Below the pieces are notes generated by a model, which was not told where the DNA came from, ran no database searches, and worked only from the letters and a program-made list of their open reading frames with translations. Both the position numbers and the translations under genes were made by a program. A stretch of DNA of 64,000 bases from Ceratothoa steindachneri. Its lineage: Eukaryota > Arthropoda > Malacostraca > Isopoda > Cymothoidae. The stretch's first letter is position 1; the number at the start of each line of letters is the position of its first letter. The stretch is taken from assembly GCA_963969495.1 (NCBI GenBank), contig OZ018326.1:3863444-3927443 (forward strand), in the 5' to 3' direction. Shown here piece by piece: positions 45,218 through 57,369 of the stretch.

Positions 45218-45879
45218 TTAAAAGATATGTAGAGAGCAAGTTCTTTGCACGGATCAAACGATACTATTTCATCTCACCTTGTATGAACTGACCCCTCTGT
45301 ATCATTTATGACTCGTAACAGAAAACTTAATGAAAAAATCTTCTGATAGTGAATTCCGAAAATTTAAGAACACCTTTGCAGGAGCTCTGACATACTTTAC
45401 GGAGTTTTTAAAAAACTTTCCTGTACTTTCACCACTAATTCTTGGGTTCCGATCGCTATTAGAACCTTTTGACCTTATTTTGCGTCTCACTGCTAAAAAG
45501 GGATCCGTATCAACAGCTTTAAGGTCTTTTCTATCTTTGGCAATGAAGATCGGACAAATTTGCACCATTATCTAACTATTACAGCGTGACTTTTCATGTT
45601 TAATCAGTTTAAAGTCATTCTTTTTTAACCCGGAAAAAAATAGATATCAGAAACATATATATATATATATATATAATTATATTACAATGTCTTTTTATAG
45701 TGAATATTTTTTGCGGATCATTACAGCATCCATTAGAACTCTTTATGTTCTTATTTTGAAGTATTTTTTTGATAAATAAAGAAGACAAATAAAGAAAACA
45801 AAGAACACAATGATATTTTTGATACAGTTAGACACGTTTCTATTTTATTAATATATTATGTCCTTAAAATTTAGTATTT
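45218..45879. other. Unassigned sequence with overlapping short ORFs
   Basis: 45330-45575 (plus) and 45568-45302 (minus) are both open for about 80 codons. Neither has a recognised motif. A short (TA)n run lies at 45656-45675. Confidence 0.3.
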
Positions 45880-46620
45880 ATCAATGTCGAGGCTTTTGGC
45901 GCCAACCACGGTTTCAAGGCTAAAGATGAAATTAACGCTGTAGTCGAGGGGATTAAGACTCTGTGACTACTGAGGCCAGATATCCTTCTACCTCATGTTC
46001 ATATTTCACCCAACTACTCTTAGAAAGTTAGGAAGTGTGTCTCGTGGTACCGTCCTGATCAAAGAAAACTCCGTCTTTTTCTTGCCTGTTCTCAGTTAGG
46101 GCAGAAATTTCCTTACCAAGATATTCCTGAGCCTGTACCTGACGCGAACGGCACCCGAGGCATCTTCTAGTTATTTGAATCCATGAGGCCGTCTTCTTAG
46201 TTGTGAACACGTACTGGACCTTGGAGATATGCTGACCAAAGCTTACGATGCTGTCGTTTTGCTTATTGATGAGCGGATCCATCATGACGGTTTATACCCG
46301 TAAAATTATAAATTCGATGGCCCTAACTCTTCCTCTAGTTGTGAAGGCGACGGCATTGTTCTTGCATACGTCGGGTAGGCAAAGGACTTTTCACGCATCT
46401 CTATGAGAGTTGGACACATATAGCCACAAGGATGTTCTTTTAAATCTCAAGCACAATCATTATGATATTTAGTAGAATTTTCTAAGGCCTTTCTTACAGC
46501 GAAACTGTTGACAGCCTCGTTTGCGTAAACGAGATCGATCTTTGACGTCTGCTCCGTTCTTAAGCCTCACCGCGAATCTGTGGCGGTCATCGCTGGGTGA
46601 TGGCGGATATGTTGTTACCC
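45880..46620 (-). mobile_element. maT-like (Tc1/mariner superfamily) transposase fragment
   Basis: The minus-strand frame 46285-46028 ends in GVFFDQDGTTRHTS, matching the 'WFQQDGA..HT' block containing the second catalytic Asp of mariner-type DDE transposases. In a shifted frame (about 45960-45920) it continues with SLNPLDYSVNF, the 'DLNPLDY' block. Upstream sequence to about 46620 is frame-broken. No terminal repeats were found. Inactive. Confidence 0.55.
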
Positions 46621-48279
46621 GCGCGCAGGATAATAGAGTCTAGAGTCCTTTCACTTCTATCTCAATACAACTGGAAACAATATAAAAGACCTTTTAGTGA
46701 CCAGTGTTGGAAAAAAAAATCTTTAAGTTTCCTTGACTGATCCTTTTCTATCACACACGTTTGGCCTGGCAAAAATATTAGGTTGTTAAAAAATTCTCGT
46801 TGTTAGAAGAAAAATTACTATTTATATTTCTTTATATTCTTCCATATATGCTGGAAGCTATTTAGGCGTAATATTTCGTTCTTTTATCATCAAGCAATAC
46901 TAAGAATTTATCAAGCAATATTTTAGCACCCTTCCATATTTATTAATAGGTGTCAAGTGAAAAATACATAAAACATATCATGCTTTATGAATTCAAGATC
47001 GCAAGTCGAGATACATTAGCTGTATTAAACTTTACAGAGGAGCATGAAAATAAGTCCTGGCATTCTCGGACATAAAATACTGAACGTCTAGTCCCCAAAA
47101 CTGCTATTGATTTGATTTCCTTAATTCCACTTTGGACCCTAATCATCGAAAGGTCTGCAAAATGACGTTTTGGTTACAAAAGAACTCTCATAAACAATGC
47201 TTAAATCATGAGAATATATTTTAATCTCTATTGGTTTAAAATACCCGTAAATATTTTCTAGGCAGAAATGATACAAAACAGAAAAATTAGCTTCATTACT
47301 GCAAATTTTACTTCTCCTAAAACGGATTAATCAAAAAATAATCTGTTGCTAGAAGTTGTCTCTAGCAGTTGAATTCTATGCTATAAAATTAATAAGAATT
47401 GAATTACTGTTTCATTATCAGCTCTTCAGTAATAGGTGAACAGTTACTTCAGACGTATTCATTCGACAATTGCAACGTATAAATAAAACTTTTAAGAAAA
47501 ACGAGCTTAACTCTTCACCCAAATGGGTGCCCTATTCCTTCATGACAATTCACGCCCAAAAGTGGAATACTTAACCCAACAAAATCTTAATGCTTTAATA
47601 TGTAGGCTCTTAGCCTACATATTTATTGAATTTAGGCTATTTATTCTTCTAAAATTTAATTCATTACAAAAATCACCTGAATAGGAAAGTTTCCTCTGCT
47701 ATGAAGTATTTATTTTTTATGTAGGTCTTTTCTGGCCACTGTCTAAAATTTCCTGGACGCCCAAATTATTACGAGACTTATTTTTATGTATGAAAACATC
47801 ACTTAAAAATAAAAATAAAATCCAAAAAAAAACAAATAAAACAAAAAAGGCAAGCTCAGTTTCCCGAAGATAGCCTACTCTCTAAAAGATCTTAATATAA
47901 AACCAGCACCTCAAGTAGCTATTACACTTGAGTAAGACGCTCTTCTACATAAACTCGATTACTCCACACTTGAGGGTACACGAACTGTTACCAAACGAAA
48001 AGGGATTCGGTAGCATCCGCTCTCATCGTTTTACCGAAACACGTTGCATACGCTTAGTTCTTCCAGACTGGGCCATTAGAGGAGAATGCAGCGGACAGTA
48101 AGAGAGAACAAGCTTTCGTCGTAGTATGGTTCTGTCTATACCCTCAATTAAAGGTCACCTCGTTACGCGCGTGTATTCGATCCACCTTAACAATAAATGA
48201 CAAGATTTCTTCGATGGCCTGCAAATTTAAATTTTGGAATGACGTCTTATATCTTCTGTGTATTTACCCAAAAGAGCTG
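46621..48279. other. Intronic sequence, nothing recognised
   Basis: No gene or repeat family supported. Confidence 0.4.
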
Positions 48280-50350
48280 TAATGATTCGTGCCATATATT
48301 AAAAAGAGTGGGGAAGACCCAAACCCTGACCAGAAAGTTAAGCCCTTCCAGATAGTCTGCTGCTATTTTCAACGCGGTAATTTTACGTAAGCCCTGCATT
48401 TCCAAGAACACAGCTGAAGACAATCTTTACGTCATTATGATTCGCAGCCGCCTTTGCGTCACGGATAGTGTGAACTATGGGTTGCAGAGATTCCAAAGCC
48501 TTACGGCCATGCAGCACCTTCTTCAAGTCGTTATCAATCGCCATTTTTTCTCTGAAAGGGAAACTCCAAAAAGTTTTTCGCACCGAGCGTCTATTGGAAC
48601 CAGTTTAGCCGTAAATTCAAACCCTGTCCCGAAAAGATACCAAACTAAAAGGGAAATGCATGGATGAACAGGTCCTCTTTAGATTTAGAGCCATCAATAT
48701 ATACTGGCACGGATCTAAAGTTCTCCGGTGTAGTAGAAGTTTGGAAAGCAGAGTCGTGGTGACAAAGTTCAAAGTCTTAACATTTAGTTTAGCTTACTTA
48801 GCAGTGCAACTAATGCAAAATTTTAGTCAAGCTCACGAATGAGTTTTCTAAACATAAACACGAAATTATTAGGTGGAAATTAGAGTCTCTTTTTCAACGT
48901 CGATATCAGCCTCGGAGAAAAAGAGTGGCGTTGGCACCTCAGTGAGTTTGATGACTTGCGTATGCAATTGAATAATGCACTAAGTTCGCTATAAGGCGAC
49001 CGGCATCTCTTGCACATTGGTAAGCAGGAAAAATATCTAGTAGGAAGATGAAGAAGGCACAGGTAATCAAGCGGTGACATGTGTGATAGATTAAATCCAG
49101 TCAGGAAAATAAAATCTCTCTTGCTTCTCTAGTCTAACTTAGAATAAAGAAGGATTGGTAAAACAAATTAAGTTTAGTCTTTTCAGGATCTAATGTCCTC
49201 TAGGCCAAGAAGAAAAGGATACCTAACCCGTGGAGATAGGATACCTAAATTTGCAAATGTACGCCTTCCAGGTGAGGCCTTGGTCAAACACAACACAATA
49301 AAAATGGTACAAAGCCACACCATACAGTTAAAACCTATTTTGGGAAAAGTTGTGGTCAGATTGAATAAGTTTATAGTGTCAGAAGTCCAGCACCTTGGCC
49401 TTAAAAATAAAAGACCGTGTGCATCTGGATACCAAATATTTTGCTCTGATCTCGATAGATTCGGTGCTGTAAGATAGGCATCTGGGCAGCACCATAAAAG
49501 AGCGTAGCAAAAACATGTCCAGGCAGCACCTGGCGATAACCTTCATGCTCAAGGCAATGAGAGTGACACTTGAGACATTCCCCTCAAGACGTCTCTTTCT
49601 GTCTTATTGGACCTAAAAATTTCTTATTTTGAAGTCTATTCTTGCAACTGTTAGCAAGGTCATGTACGCAATAATGATGAATTAGCCTATATTTAGGTTA
49701 TAATAGTAAGATAAATTAGATGAAATCAAATTAATCGTAAAAAAATTAAAAAATCCCAATTAAAAATAAAGGAGAAGAAAAAACGTTCAGATGCCGCATT
49801 AAGATCCTTTCCAACCGAGACCTGATCATGCAAAAAAATTCCAAGGAAGCTAAACTTAATTGAGTCCGCAAGTCTATCTCTCCTCTGGTATTTGTACCTT
49901 TTACCTTTCGATGATTCAAATATGGGTGCTTAAAAATGGACATTATAATCTGTACTGAACTAATGACGAGTTTAAGTTGGCTCGACATACAATTAGACAG
50001 TGATGCCTACCTTCATTTAAAGTTCACATGAGAACAGCATTAGCGGTATGATCAGCCATTGCACTCAAAAAGGAGTTATTTCTACGTGATTGGGTCAAAA
50101 GATTATTGACGCCTAAAGCGTAGAGCCCATTGTATGGTTTCTTGCAGCCTGGTGGCGATAAATTATTCCATAGCCTGGCTTCATTCAAGATATGATCAAT
50201 TTTTTAAGGTCCTTGACCTTCATCGGAGTAAGAGATAAAGAAGGACCAATTGGGTTGTAGTCTTAGAAAAAGTGGTGCTGCTAACGTACAAGTTTTAACA
50301 GCATAAACAGGGTACCCCACTGCGGCCTCGATATGAAGTGTGTGAAAAAC
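48280..50350 (-). mobile_element. Jockey/R1-like LINE: RT thumb to RNase H, heavily decayed
   Basis: In 5'-to-3' order on the minus strand: RT C-terminal remnants near 49990-49760 (SSQLKLVISSVQIIMSIFKH, then KFSFLGIFLHDQVS, cf. 'KFLG..LD..L.W'), a linker region (49080-48880), then an RNase H start at about 48712-48676 (VPVYIDGSKS with the first catalytic Asp). It ends in frame 48583-48383 with ALESLQPIVHTIRDAKAA and VKIVFSCVLGNAGLT, matching 'I.F.WV.GHAG' of RNase H. Many frameshifts and stops. Similar in type to, but distinct from, the LINE at 8.7-9.8 kb. Confidence 0.55.
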
Positions 50351-51088
50351 GATATCAATTCATATATTTCATTAAATTATTTTATTGAATAATTTTGTTA
50401 TACATATATATTAAAATATATTATAGTTTCCCTTAATAAAAGCAAATATCTGGCCTCGTATCGTTCAAATAAAATTTATCGGAATAAATTGAGTTTTTCT
50501 TAGTTACATCATCTGTTAGTTTCCTTTGTGGATAACCTTTCCAGAACTCATTAAGAACTGACCAGAAAGATAATGACAGTGTCAGCAAGCCAGACTGCAC
50601 CAACAAGTGCCGATCCTCGTTTTGGACGTGGGGGAAGGTTTAAGTAGTAATATGATTTGAAAGATAGGAGATAGCGAGGAACCTTCGTATCCAAGGGGGG
50701 CGAAACCCTTTCTACTAGAGGCGTTTGTAGATATAGAAATTCCTTCGGGCGGTCTATCGACGAAAGATTTCACTGGGTGTGTATGTGAGGACAAAGTAAT
50801 AACTAGAGAGCAGTATTGCGATGAACTATGTGTGTGATGATGTTTATAATGAGGGTTCGACATCTTGCCAATTGCAGGGCAACTACATTTGTACACTAGT
50901 TTTATGTAGGTTCTCACTTGGACTAAACCCACTACCCAGAAGTTAGCATCCATATCCCTATACTCTAGACAAGTAAGCGAGCCTATGAATTAAATCAAAC
51001 GGGTTTGTAATTTAATATGGTTTAACTGTGAATGTTAATTAAAGTGTATATTTTATCCAAATTATATATGTATATAATTAAGTATTTA
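50351..51088. other. Unassigned sequence with a 123-codon minus ORF
   Basis: 50953-50582 is open on the minus strand but I recognise no domain. It lies between two minus-strand LINE remnants and could be an untranslated or coding relic of either. Confidence 0.3.
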
Positions 51089-52300
51089 TTAAAAGCTAAT
51101 ATTATCAACAATAATTATATAAGTTTTATTGGCGCTCTTCAAGACAATGAAAGAAAGCTTCACAGTGCACCATTTCATCAAATAAGCATAAGCATGACAG
51201 AAGAAGAGGGTTTTCACAGTCCGCTTGAAAGTACCGAGTGAGGCAAAGGAGCGTATGCCAAGGGGCAAACCATTCGACAGTTTAAGAGGAAGTAAAGTGA
51301 AGGGCACGTCACTCTTGCAGCAGACAGCAGAGACGAGTGCGAGGAACCAAAAACAGGAGGGAACTTCCCTTGCAAAACGCTCAGTGATGTATGTACATAT
51401 CCAGTGAGGAAAACAGGTACGGGGGAATTGCGTAGTCTATGATTTTAAATGGGATAAGGAGGACTTTAAAAGTAATTCGAATTTAATGGGAAGCCAGTGC
51501 AGTTCACTTAGTAGAGGGAACATGAGAGAATAGTCATTGAGGAAACAGAAATCGTGCCGCAAAGTTCTGGACAAATTGAAGGCGGCAATTTGTAGTGTAG
51601 GGGGCTCTAGTGAGAAGCCAGCTACACAAATCAAGGGTGGCTATCTCGAAGCAGTTTCCATTGAGGGTATGAAAAATAACATACATTTTTTGCTGATATT
51701 AGTATCATGCAATTGAAATCAATTTGAATCTCATCGGAAACACCCTAATATCTAGATTGAGAAAGGGGGCTAAAATTTTACCGCGAGCGAAATCTTTGCC
51801 AATCATAAGAACTTCAGGTTTATCAGATTTGAACTTGAGATAGTTATTCGATAGCTATTCAGTAATTTTTTTTATAAGCGGATCAAATATTAGTGGCTGT
51901 GACGTCAAACGAGTTCAAGGAGGATGAGAGAAATATTTTTGTGTTATCATCAAAGAAATAGAAGTATAGCACCATGCGTCGCAGAAAATAACCAAGAGGA
52001 ATTAGGTAGATGCAAAAAAGTAGCGGGCCAAGGATAAGGCCCTGAAGAATGTCATAGCACCCAGCAGCTGGTTACCAGATGAGAGATAAAAGCAAAACCA
52101 CATTTAGCATTTTTTTAGACACCCAGAAAGTTGTAAAATGGTACCGAGAGATTAAGAATCACTAAGATCCCTCGCCAGCAAGCGTAGGTTTCGCGGCTCC
52201 GTCGGTCCGTCACATATAGAAGAGCCTAGTCAGATCTTTGACATGCCTTGAATACGGACTAAAAGGTTTCCTTGATATTGACGGAGTACATGTGTTAAGT
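51089..52300 (-). mobile_element. CR1/L2-type LINE, RT palm to C-terminus
   Basis: On the minus strand near 52060-51900, broken frames read GPLLFCIYLIPLGYFLRR (the 'GPLLF.+Y..PLG.+.R' sequence after 'GVPQGSVL') and YFYFFDDNTKIFLSSS-like, the degenerate YADDTQ box. 51634-51437 contains FPLLSELHWLPIKFELLLKS, the 'LHWLPV..R' hallmark of CR1/L2-type LINEs. 51307-51089 contains LPLGIRSFASLGTFKRTVKT, the usual 'LP..IR...S+..FK..LKT.LF' C-terminus. No RNase H follows, as expected for this type. Frameshifts make it inactive. Confidence 0.72.
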
Positions 52301-53279
52301 GATGCCAATAACTAGTACTCTTTCAAGAGCTTTAAATATGAACAATTTTGACTTTTTAAGATCGGAAGGACAAGTGTAACGAGGGGCAGACAAGCACGGG
52401 AAGCCAGAGCAAATATTTTCGTCTTCTTCAGAGAAAAAGAACAGAAATTGGAGGCGGAGATGGCGCGGAGGAGGGGGGAGCTGGAGTAGCAGGGAAGACG
52501 AAATACGAGCGAATACCTGGAAGAGTGTAGGAGGGTTTTGTTCTGTTTCCCCCAGACGTTTGTGTATGGGACTTTGCTAGAGCATTGCAGGAAGACTATG
52601 ACGAATCGAAGTTAAAAGTGTATGTTGCTGCTTACAAAACACAATAGCGTTCTCTCAAATCTGATATCAGCAGATAGCTGCCTCCTTAATCGTTTAACAA
52701 ATTCGATTAAATTGGAATGAATATTTGTTTAATATAAAATCCATTGAAATCAAGAATGAAATAGCATATTCTCAATTTGTCTTCACAATATATTAAATAA
52801 TGAAGATTGCTGAGTTCAAATGTAATAAAATATACAGAATATGAGCTAATGTGCTAATTTTTTCGTGGAAAATTCAAAAGGAAAATTAATAATATTTAAA
52901 TATATGTATATGAATATCCATGAAATTGACAAAATGTATCATATGTTAGTTGTTGTTAGAAGTAAACTGAAAAGCCTGAAATATTAAACTCTCTAAGATC
53001 GCTACAGCTAGGCAAATCAAAAGAATCTTTTATTCACTAGAAGGAGTATGAAAATAATGAAATTAATAAAAACATAATCTATCAATGTGGAAGAATAAGG
53101 AGAGAGAGAAGGAATTACCCCTTTTCCCCTTGACACTCCCAGTTCACCGTTGACTGTTCTAAATTCGTCTGCCCTATATAAACCAAAAATTAGAACAATG
53201 GAAAAACCATTAAGGAGCCACGGAGACTTCTCGCTATGGGCTCTTATCGCGACCCAAGGCAATTAAGGAAGTCTGTTGG
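52301..53279. other. Unassigned intronic sequence
   Basis: 52420-52520 is GC-richer and encodes a short Glu/Arg-rich plus-strand peptide (LEAEMARRRGELE) of unknown origin. The rest is AT-rich. Nothing can be named. Confidence 0.3.
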
Positions 53280-54008
53280 CGATGAATCTCTCTCCCGGTC
53301 TAGATAATTTTGGAGTATATAATCGAGACTTCGAAGTTCACATGCATAGTGTGTCTAAAGCCGCTGTTCAATACGTTAGCCCGAATGTCTTGGGTAGTCA
53401 AGAGGGAATTGACTACATTCTCATCCAGAGAAGAAGTGAGTGATTGTCGAAGAGTCAAAGAAGAGCTAGTCGTCACTCAGTGTTGTTCGTGGAAATAGTT
53501 AAAAGCCATCTCCAAAGCATCCTCCGTTAGCCTCTTAAGGATAAGACCCCCCCCTCCCCCAACTTTAGTTTTCGAAGTTCAAGGTCGAACTTATCTACCT
53601 GGTCCTACTCGCCGCACTTCAAGGTAAAATGGATTTAACCCTCGCTACGTCACGCTCCTCCCACCTTTACTGCGTCTAACCTCAAGGTTCCCATTTGATC
53701 TAAAACTTGCATAATTGTAAAAATCATTTCTTAATTAATTATCCCTCGGTTCAAATTTAATTGATAATATTAATCATATTAGCCTTGAACCGTTCATATT
53801 TAACTGCATTACCATTTAACTTGCCCTATATGTATATGTAAACCTTAGTCCTATTAAAGTATATTTCCATAGCCGTGTTTGAATATTCCTTGGCCTAGCA
53901 ATTGTGTATTGAATGCACTCTTTGAACCATCCATAGGTGGAGCATTAATTTTGGTCGGCCAGTAGGCCAGTGTGGGTATAACCAAGTACACCTAGTCATA
54001 CCACGATA
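53280..54008 (+). repeat. LTR-like repeat, copy C (solo LTR?)
   Basis: 53875-54008 aligns with 34321-34461 and 1-150 (GTGTTTG.ATATTCCTTGG, GCACTCTT.GAAC, CCAGTGTGGGTAT and GTCATACC.CGA near the end). It is preceded by ATTAAAGTATATTT at 53853 as in the 34.3 kb copy. No gag or pol follows before the host exon at 54640, so a solo LTR is likely. The left boundary is a guess. Confidence 0.4.
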
Positions 54009-54639
54009 ATAAATATATTCCTTCACCTATACCTCAAATAATCACAGCAAACAAAATGATTGTGAACGTTGATTTTCGGCTTGTTTTCTGTTTTATATAG
54101 CGGTTTGTTTTAAACACAAAACTGTTTATAATGAAAATGCAAAATATGTTCCGACTGTAGTAAAGTTGCAGGTCGTAGATCGCAATTAAACGTGACTGCA
54201 TCATGGGAGAAATTGGTAAAAGAGCTGAAAAATTAACGCATCCATCTGTATAATAACATCAGGATTGTGTGAAATGAGCTATGCACGTGTTGGGAATTTG
54301 ATACTTGATACACGGCAAAGAGGAATATTCATTCTTTCATCTTCTTTTCCATTTCATTTTCCCCTCTCTTACTCGCATGACTATGACTGAGAATAGAGGG
54401 ATTGGTTAATTTGAATGATTTTTTATTCGAATATGAGTTATGATACGAACGTATTGATGAATTTCTAAACATTCCTTTCAAAAGTCAATAAATTTAATCT
54501 AAATTTAGAAATCTCTATGCATATAGATATATATTAATGTCACTCATAAATAATGTCACTTTTTTCTTTGTTCCACTCAAACTAATTTAATTAGACTTAT
54601 TGAATATTGGTACTGTCACGCTTCCTTATCTTTCAACAG
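54009..54639. other. End of host intron, nothing recognised
   Basis: AT-rich sequence up to the acceptor at 54638-54639. Confidence 0.5.
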
Positions 54640-54932
54640 CTGCCATTAAACCGGCTCCTTCTTCTAACGACAAATCCGAGTCGCGGTTTTCTCCGCTCAT
54701 ATTACTAGTGCTGGGTGCTGTTGGAGGTTTTCTCCTCGTCCTCTTCGTTATCTTGGTGGCCATTCGAGTCCGTTTTCAGAGGCTCCGAGAGGAGAGAGTC
54801 GCCGAGTCTTACGTCGCTTCCACTCCAGAAACAGTTAATACATCAACATCATTAGCCCAAATTATCCTGATGGAGCCACTTCAGAATTCATATGAAGCAG
54901 AAGACATTAATCCTGACCTCACCTTGCATACC
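54640..54932 (+). CDS. Sidestep-like receptor exon: transmembrane helix and start of cytoplasmic tail
   Basis: Acceptor CTTTCAACAG ends at 54639; donor GTAAGT at 54933. The first two bases complete the codon left by the 39701-39839 exon. The exon encodes AIKPAPSSNDKSESRFSP, a helix of about 23 hydrophobic residues (LILLVLGAVGGFLLVLF onwards), a basic stop-transfer segment (IRVRFQRLREERV) and an acidic tail containing EAEDINPDLTLHT. A 'KNPDLIP'-like motif soon after the membrane is typical of Sidestep cytoplasmic tails and fits NPDL here. The exon ends in phase 1 and the tail continues in an exon not identified downstream. Reading the frame from 54600 as a separate ORF would ignore the clear acceptor. 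Confidence 0.85.
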
Positions 54933-55830
54933 GGTAAGTTAAGATCTTTAGTTTAATTGTTTGCTACGAACAAGAATCGTCTTTGCAGTTGTGCCCAAAA
55001 GGAATCTACATATATTTAAATACGGGACAAATCATAAGCATTTATTTCAAGATGGCCTTTTTCCCAAGAATCAAGCAGAGGGAGAAAGATACTGTATATC
55101 ACGAAGGTTAAATTCTATCAAAATCGAATTTACAATTACTTTTGTACATTTTGAATTAGCCTTAACATAGGAGAAAATTAGTAAAATTTCATTTTATTTT
55201 TAAAAATTATTCATTACCCTAATAAGCCACATGATATTCAATAACTTCTTTGCAACCATTTGAAGACTAAATTATTTGCATCGGAATATTTAGGTATTGA
55301 GGAAAGGAATATAAAGATGCTAGGTTGCAAGTTTTCATGTCTTTTAAAGATTCTTCATCAAGATGTCTCTACAAATTAAGGAATCGGTGATAATCAGATG
55401 TCTTATTGTGCAATCTCAAGGGACTAGGATGGGTTTGACAGATTTCCCTAGCCCAATTCTTCAATCTTTATGCACAGATATGATCTTTACGAGATTGCGC
55501 CATGGATTTTAAAATGTAAATTAATGCTTTTGCGACTGCTCAGAGAAGTTCTCCGTTTTTTCACTAACGTTGTCAAACGGTCTGTTATAATTTTTGTTTG
55601 ACATTTTGCAACTCAAAGTGGATCACACTAACGCAGTCCCATCAGGCATTAATATTTTCTTGGAGAGGTTTCCATCTGGATTGTGCTTTAGCGCGTCCGC
55701 TTCCAATAAAGACATTGTTGGTGTGCCTTGACATTAGTGTAAAATATCTATTTTTCATTTCAAATCAATAATGTATCCCGAAATGATAAGAAGAGTTAAG
55801 GAATATGGTATAGATTTGTCGTGTAAATAA
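54933..55830. other. Intron after the transmembrane exon, nothing recognised
   Basis: No next coding exon was recognised here or in the rest of the window. The 69-codon frame 54961-55170 has no support. Confidence 0.4.
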
Positions 55831-56680
55831 ATGGTGACAAATAGTGCGCTAATCGCACACACAGCACTTGCTCTACAAAGATCCCTCAGTCTCATAGCCG
55901 GTCTTTACGAAGCAATGGATCTGAAAATGAAGGTTAATAAAACAGAAATACTAATACAACGACAGAATCCAGAACCACGTCGAACTTTCCACATCAACGC
56001 TGATGACATTAAACAGGTCATAAGTTTCAAATATCTGGGCAACATCCTGTCTGATAAGTATAATAGTGATGAAGAGGTTTGCAACAGAATAAATCAAGCC
56101 TACGTAGCCTTTGGAAAACTGCGTCTTCCAAAACGATAACCTTAGCCTAAAAACGAAGATAACAGTCTACACCGCTGTATCTATAACTACTTTAGTCTAG
56201 GGTGCTGAAACATGGACTGCTTACAGACAGCATATAAGACAATTGGAAGCATTTCATATAAGAAATTTGCTGAAGATTTTCAAGCTAACATGGAGGGACA
56301 AAATTTCCCATATAGGAATCCTTCGACACGCCATAACAACCTCAATCGAGACCAAGCTTGCATAAAAACAACTGCGATGGACTGGACATATAATTTGCTT
56401 AAGTGATGACAGACTACCTTGACAAATCTTTTTTTACTGGGACACCGTAGAGAAGGTGCCAATGAACGCTATAAAGATCAAGTAAAAGCAACACTATAAA
56501 AGTGTAATATTGAAGCTCTGACTCTGGAAGTAAAAGCAAGTGACCGACCAGCATGGAGATCAACGTGTATGAAGGGACTGTCGCACCTAGATCATTCCAT
56601 CCACAACGAGAGAGAGGCGAGAAGACAACGACGCCACGAACCACCAGTCAGCAGCCAAATAACCCCGTAGTAGTCATTTC
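55831..56680 (+). mobile_element. RTE-like LINE, reverse transcriptase C-terminal half
   Basis: Plus-strand frame 55831-56139 has LIAHTALALQRSLSLI (following a lost YADD), GLYEAMDLKMKVNKTEIL, a VISFKYLGNILSDKYNSDEE segment and RINQAYVAFGKLR. This is the classic 'F.YLGS.LS......EI..RI..A..AFG.LR' order of RTE-type and related LINEs. Shifted frames continue through a degenerate 'LYGAETWT' region near 56195-56220, then LTLEVKASDRPAWRSTCMKG and HNEREARRQRRHE near 56520-56640, the family's usual C-terminus. Frame breaks show it is dead. The 5' half is absent. Confidence 0.75.
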
Positions 56681-57369
56681 TGTGGCAGAGTGTGAGCATC
56701 GCGCATCAGGATACATAGTCATCTTCGCTGGCACAACCGACAGCCACCTTAATTTCATAGCCATAAATTCATCTCCATTTTCATCGAGTGAACCTTGAAT
56801 CATCTTCGTATTCGAAGGACAGCCATAACATAAAGACATGCATGATGCCTGAAATGTCAGGGAACAGTTAAATCTTAGGATTTCAATTTAGATGATAATT
56901 TTATTCCTATAAAAACACAAATTTGATTGCATCCAGGCAAATATTTTTTCTATGCACGTCTGTAACCAGTAAATCATAAATATGGTACACCTTTATACGT
57001 TACCCTTAGCAACTAAACCTTTGAATTTCAGTCATTTTTCTTTACTGCAGCTAAACAATGGTTGCAGGGTTTCCTTTGGAAAGAACCATTATGGGAATTG
57101 AAAATGGTTCCAATATTTATTTTTACAAATATTATTACAAATAGATTATAATTACAAAACAACATTAATTTAAATCATATGTGTTATCAATTTACTCGTT
57201 GATCGAAACGCAAAGCCTCAGGGACTGAAACTCAGTTTCAACAGGAACAGGAATATGACGGGATTTTGGATTCAGAAAGGAGTGGTTTTTCTTATTATTT
57301 TTGAAATGCTTACTTATTAATAAATATATACTAATTTAAATTTTAGAATAATTATCCCGATCGCCTAAA
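56681..57369. other. Sequence downstream of RTE-like LINE, nothing recognised
   Basis: May include the LINE 3' untranslated region to about 56840. The rest is AT-rich without features. Confidence 0.35.

Larger units (their letters stand above)
39840..54639 (+). other. Intron of about 14.8 kb in the Sidestep-like gene
   Basis: Bounded by GTAATA at 39840 and CTTTCAACAG ending at 54639. The upstream exon leaves one base of a codon and the downstream exon supplies two, restoring an Ala codon. The intron contains PLE, maT-like, LINE and LTR remnants listed separately. Confidence 0.7.

Noticed and set aside
54600..54639. Start codon at 54600 making a stand-alone small membrane protein
   Set aside because: The frame does run from 54600, but a good splice acceptor at 54639 and phase match with the 39.7 kb exon, together with family similarity, favour an internal exon.
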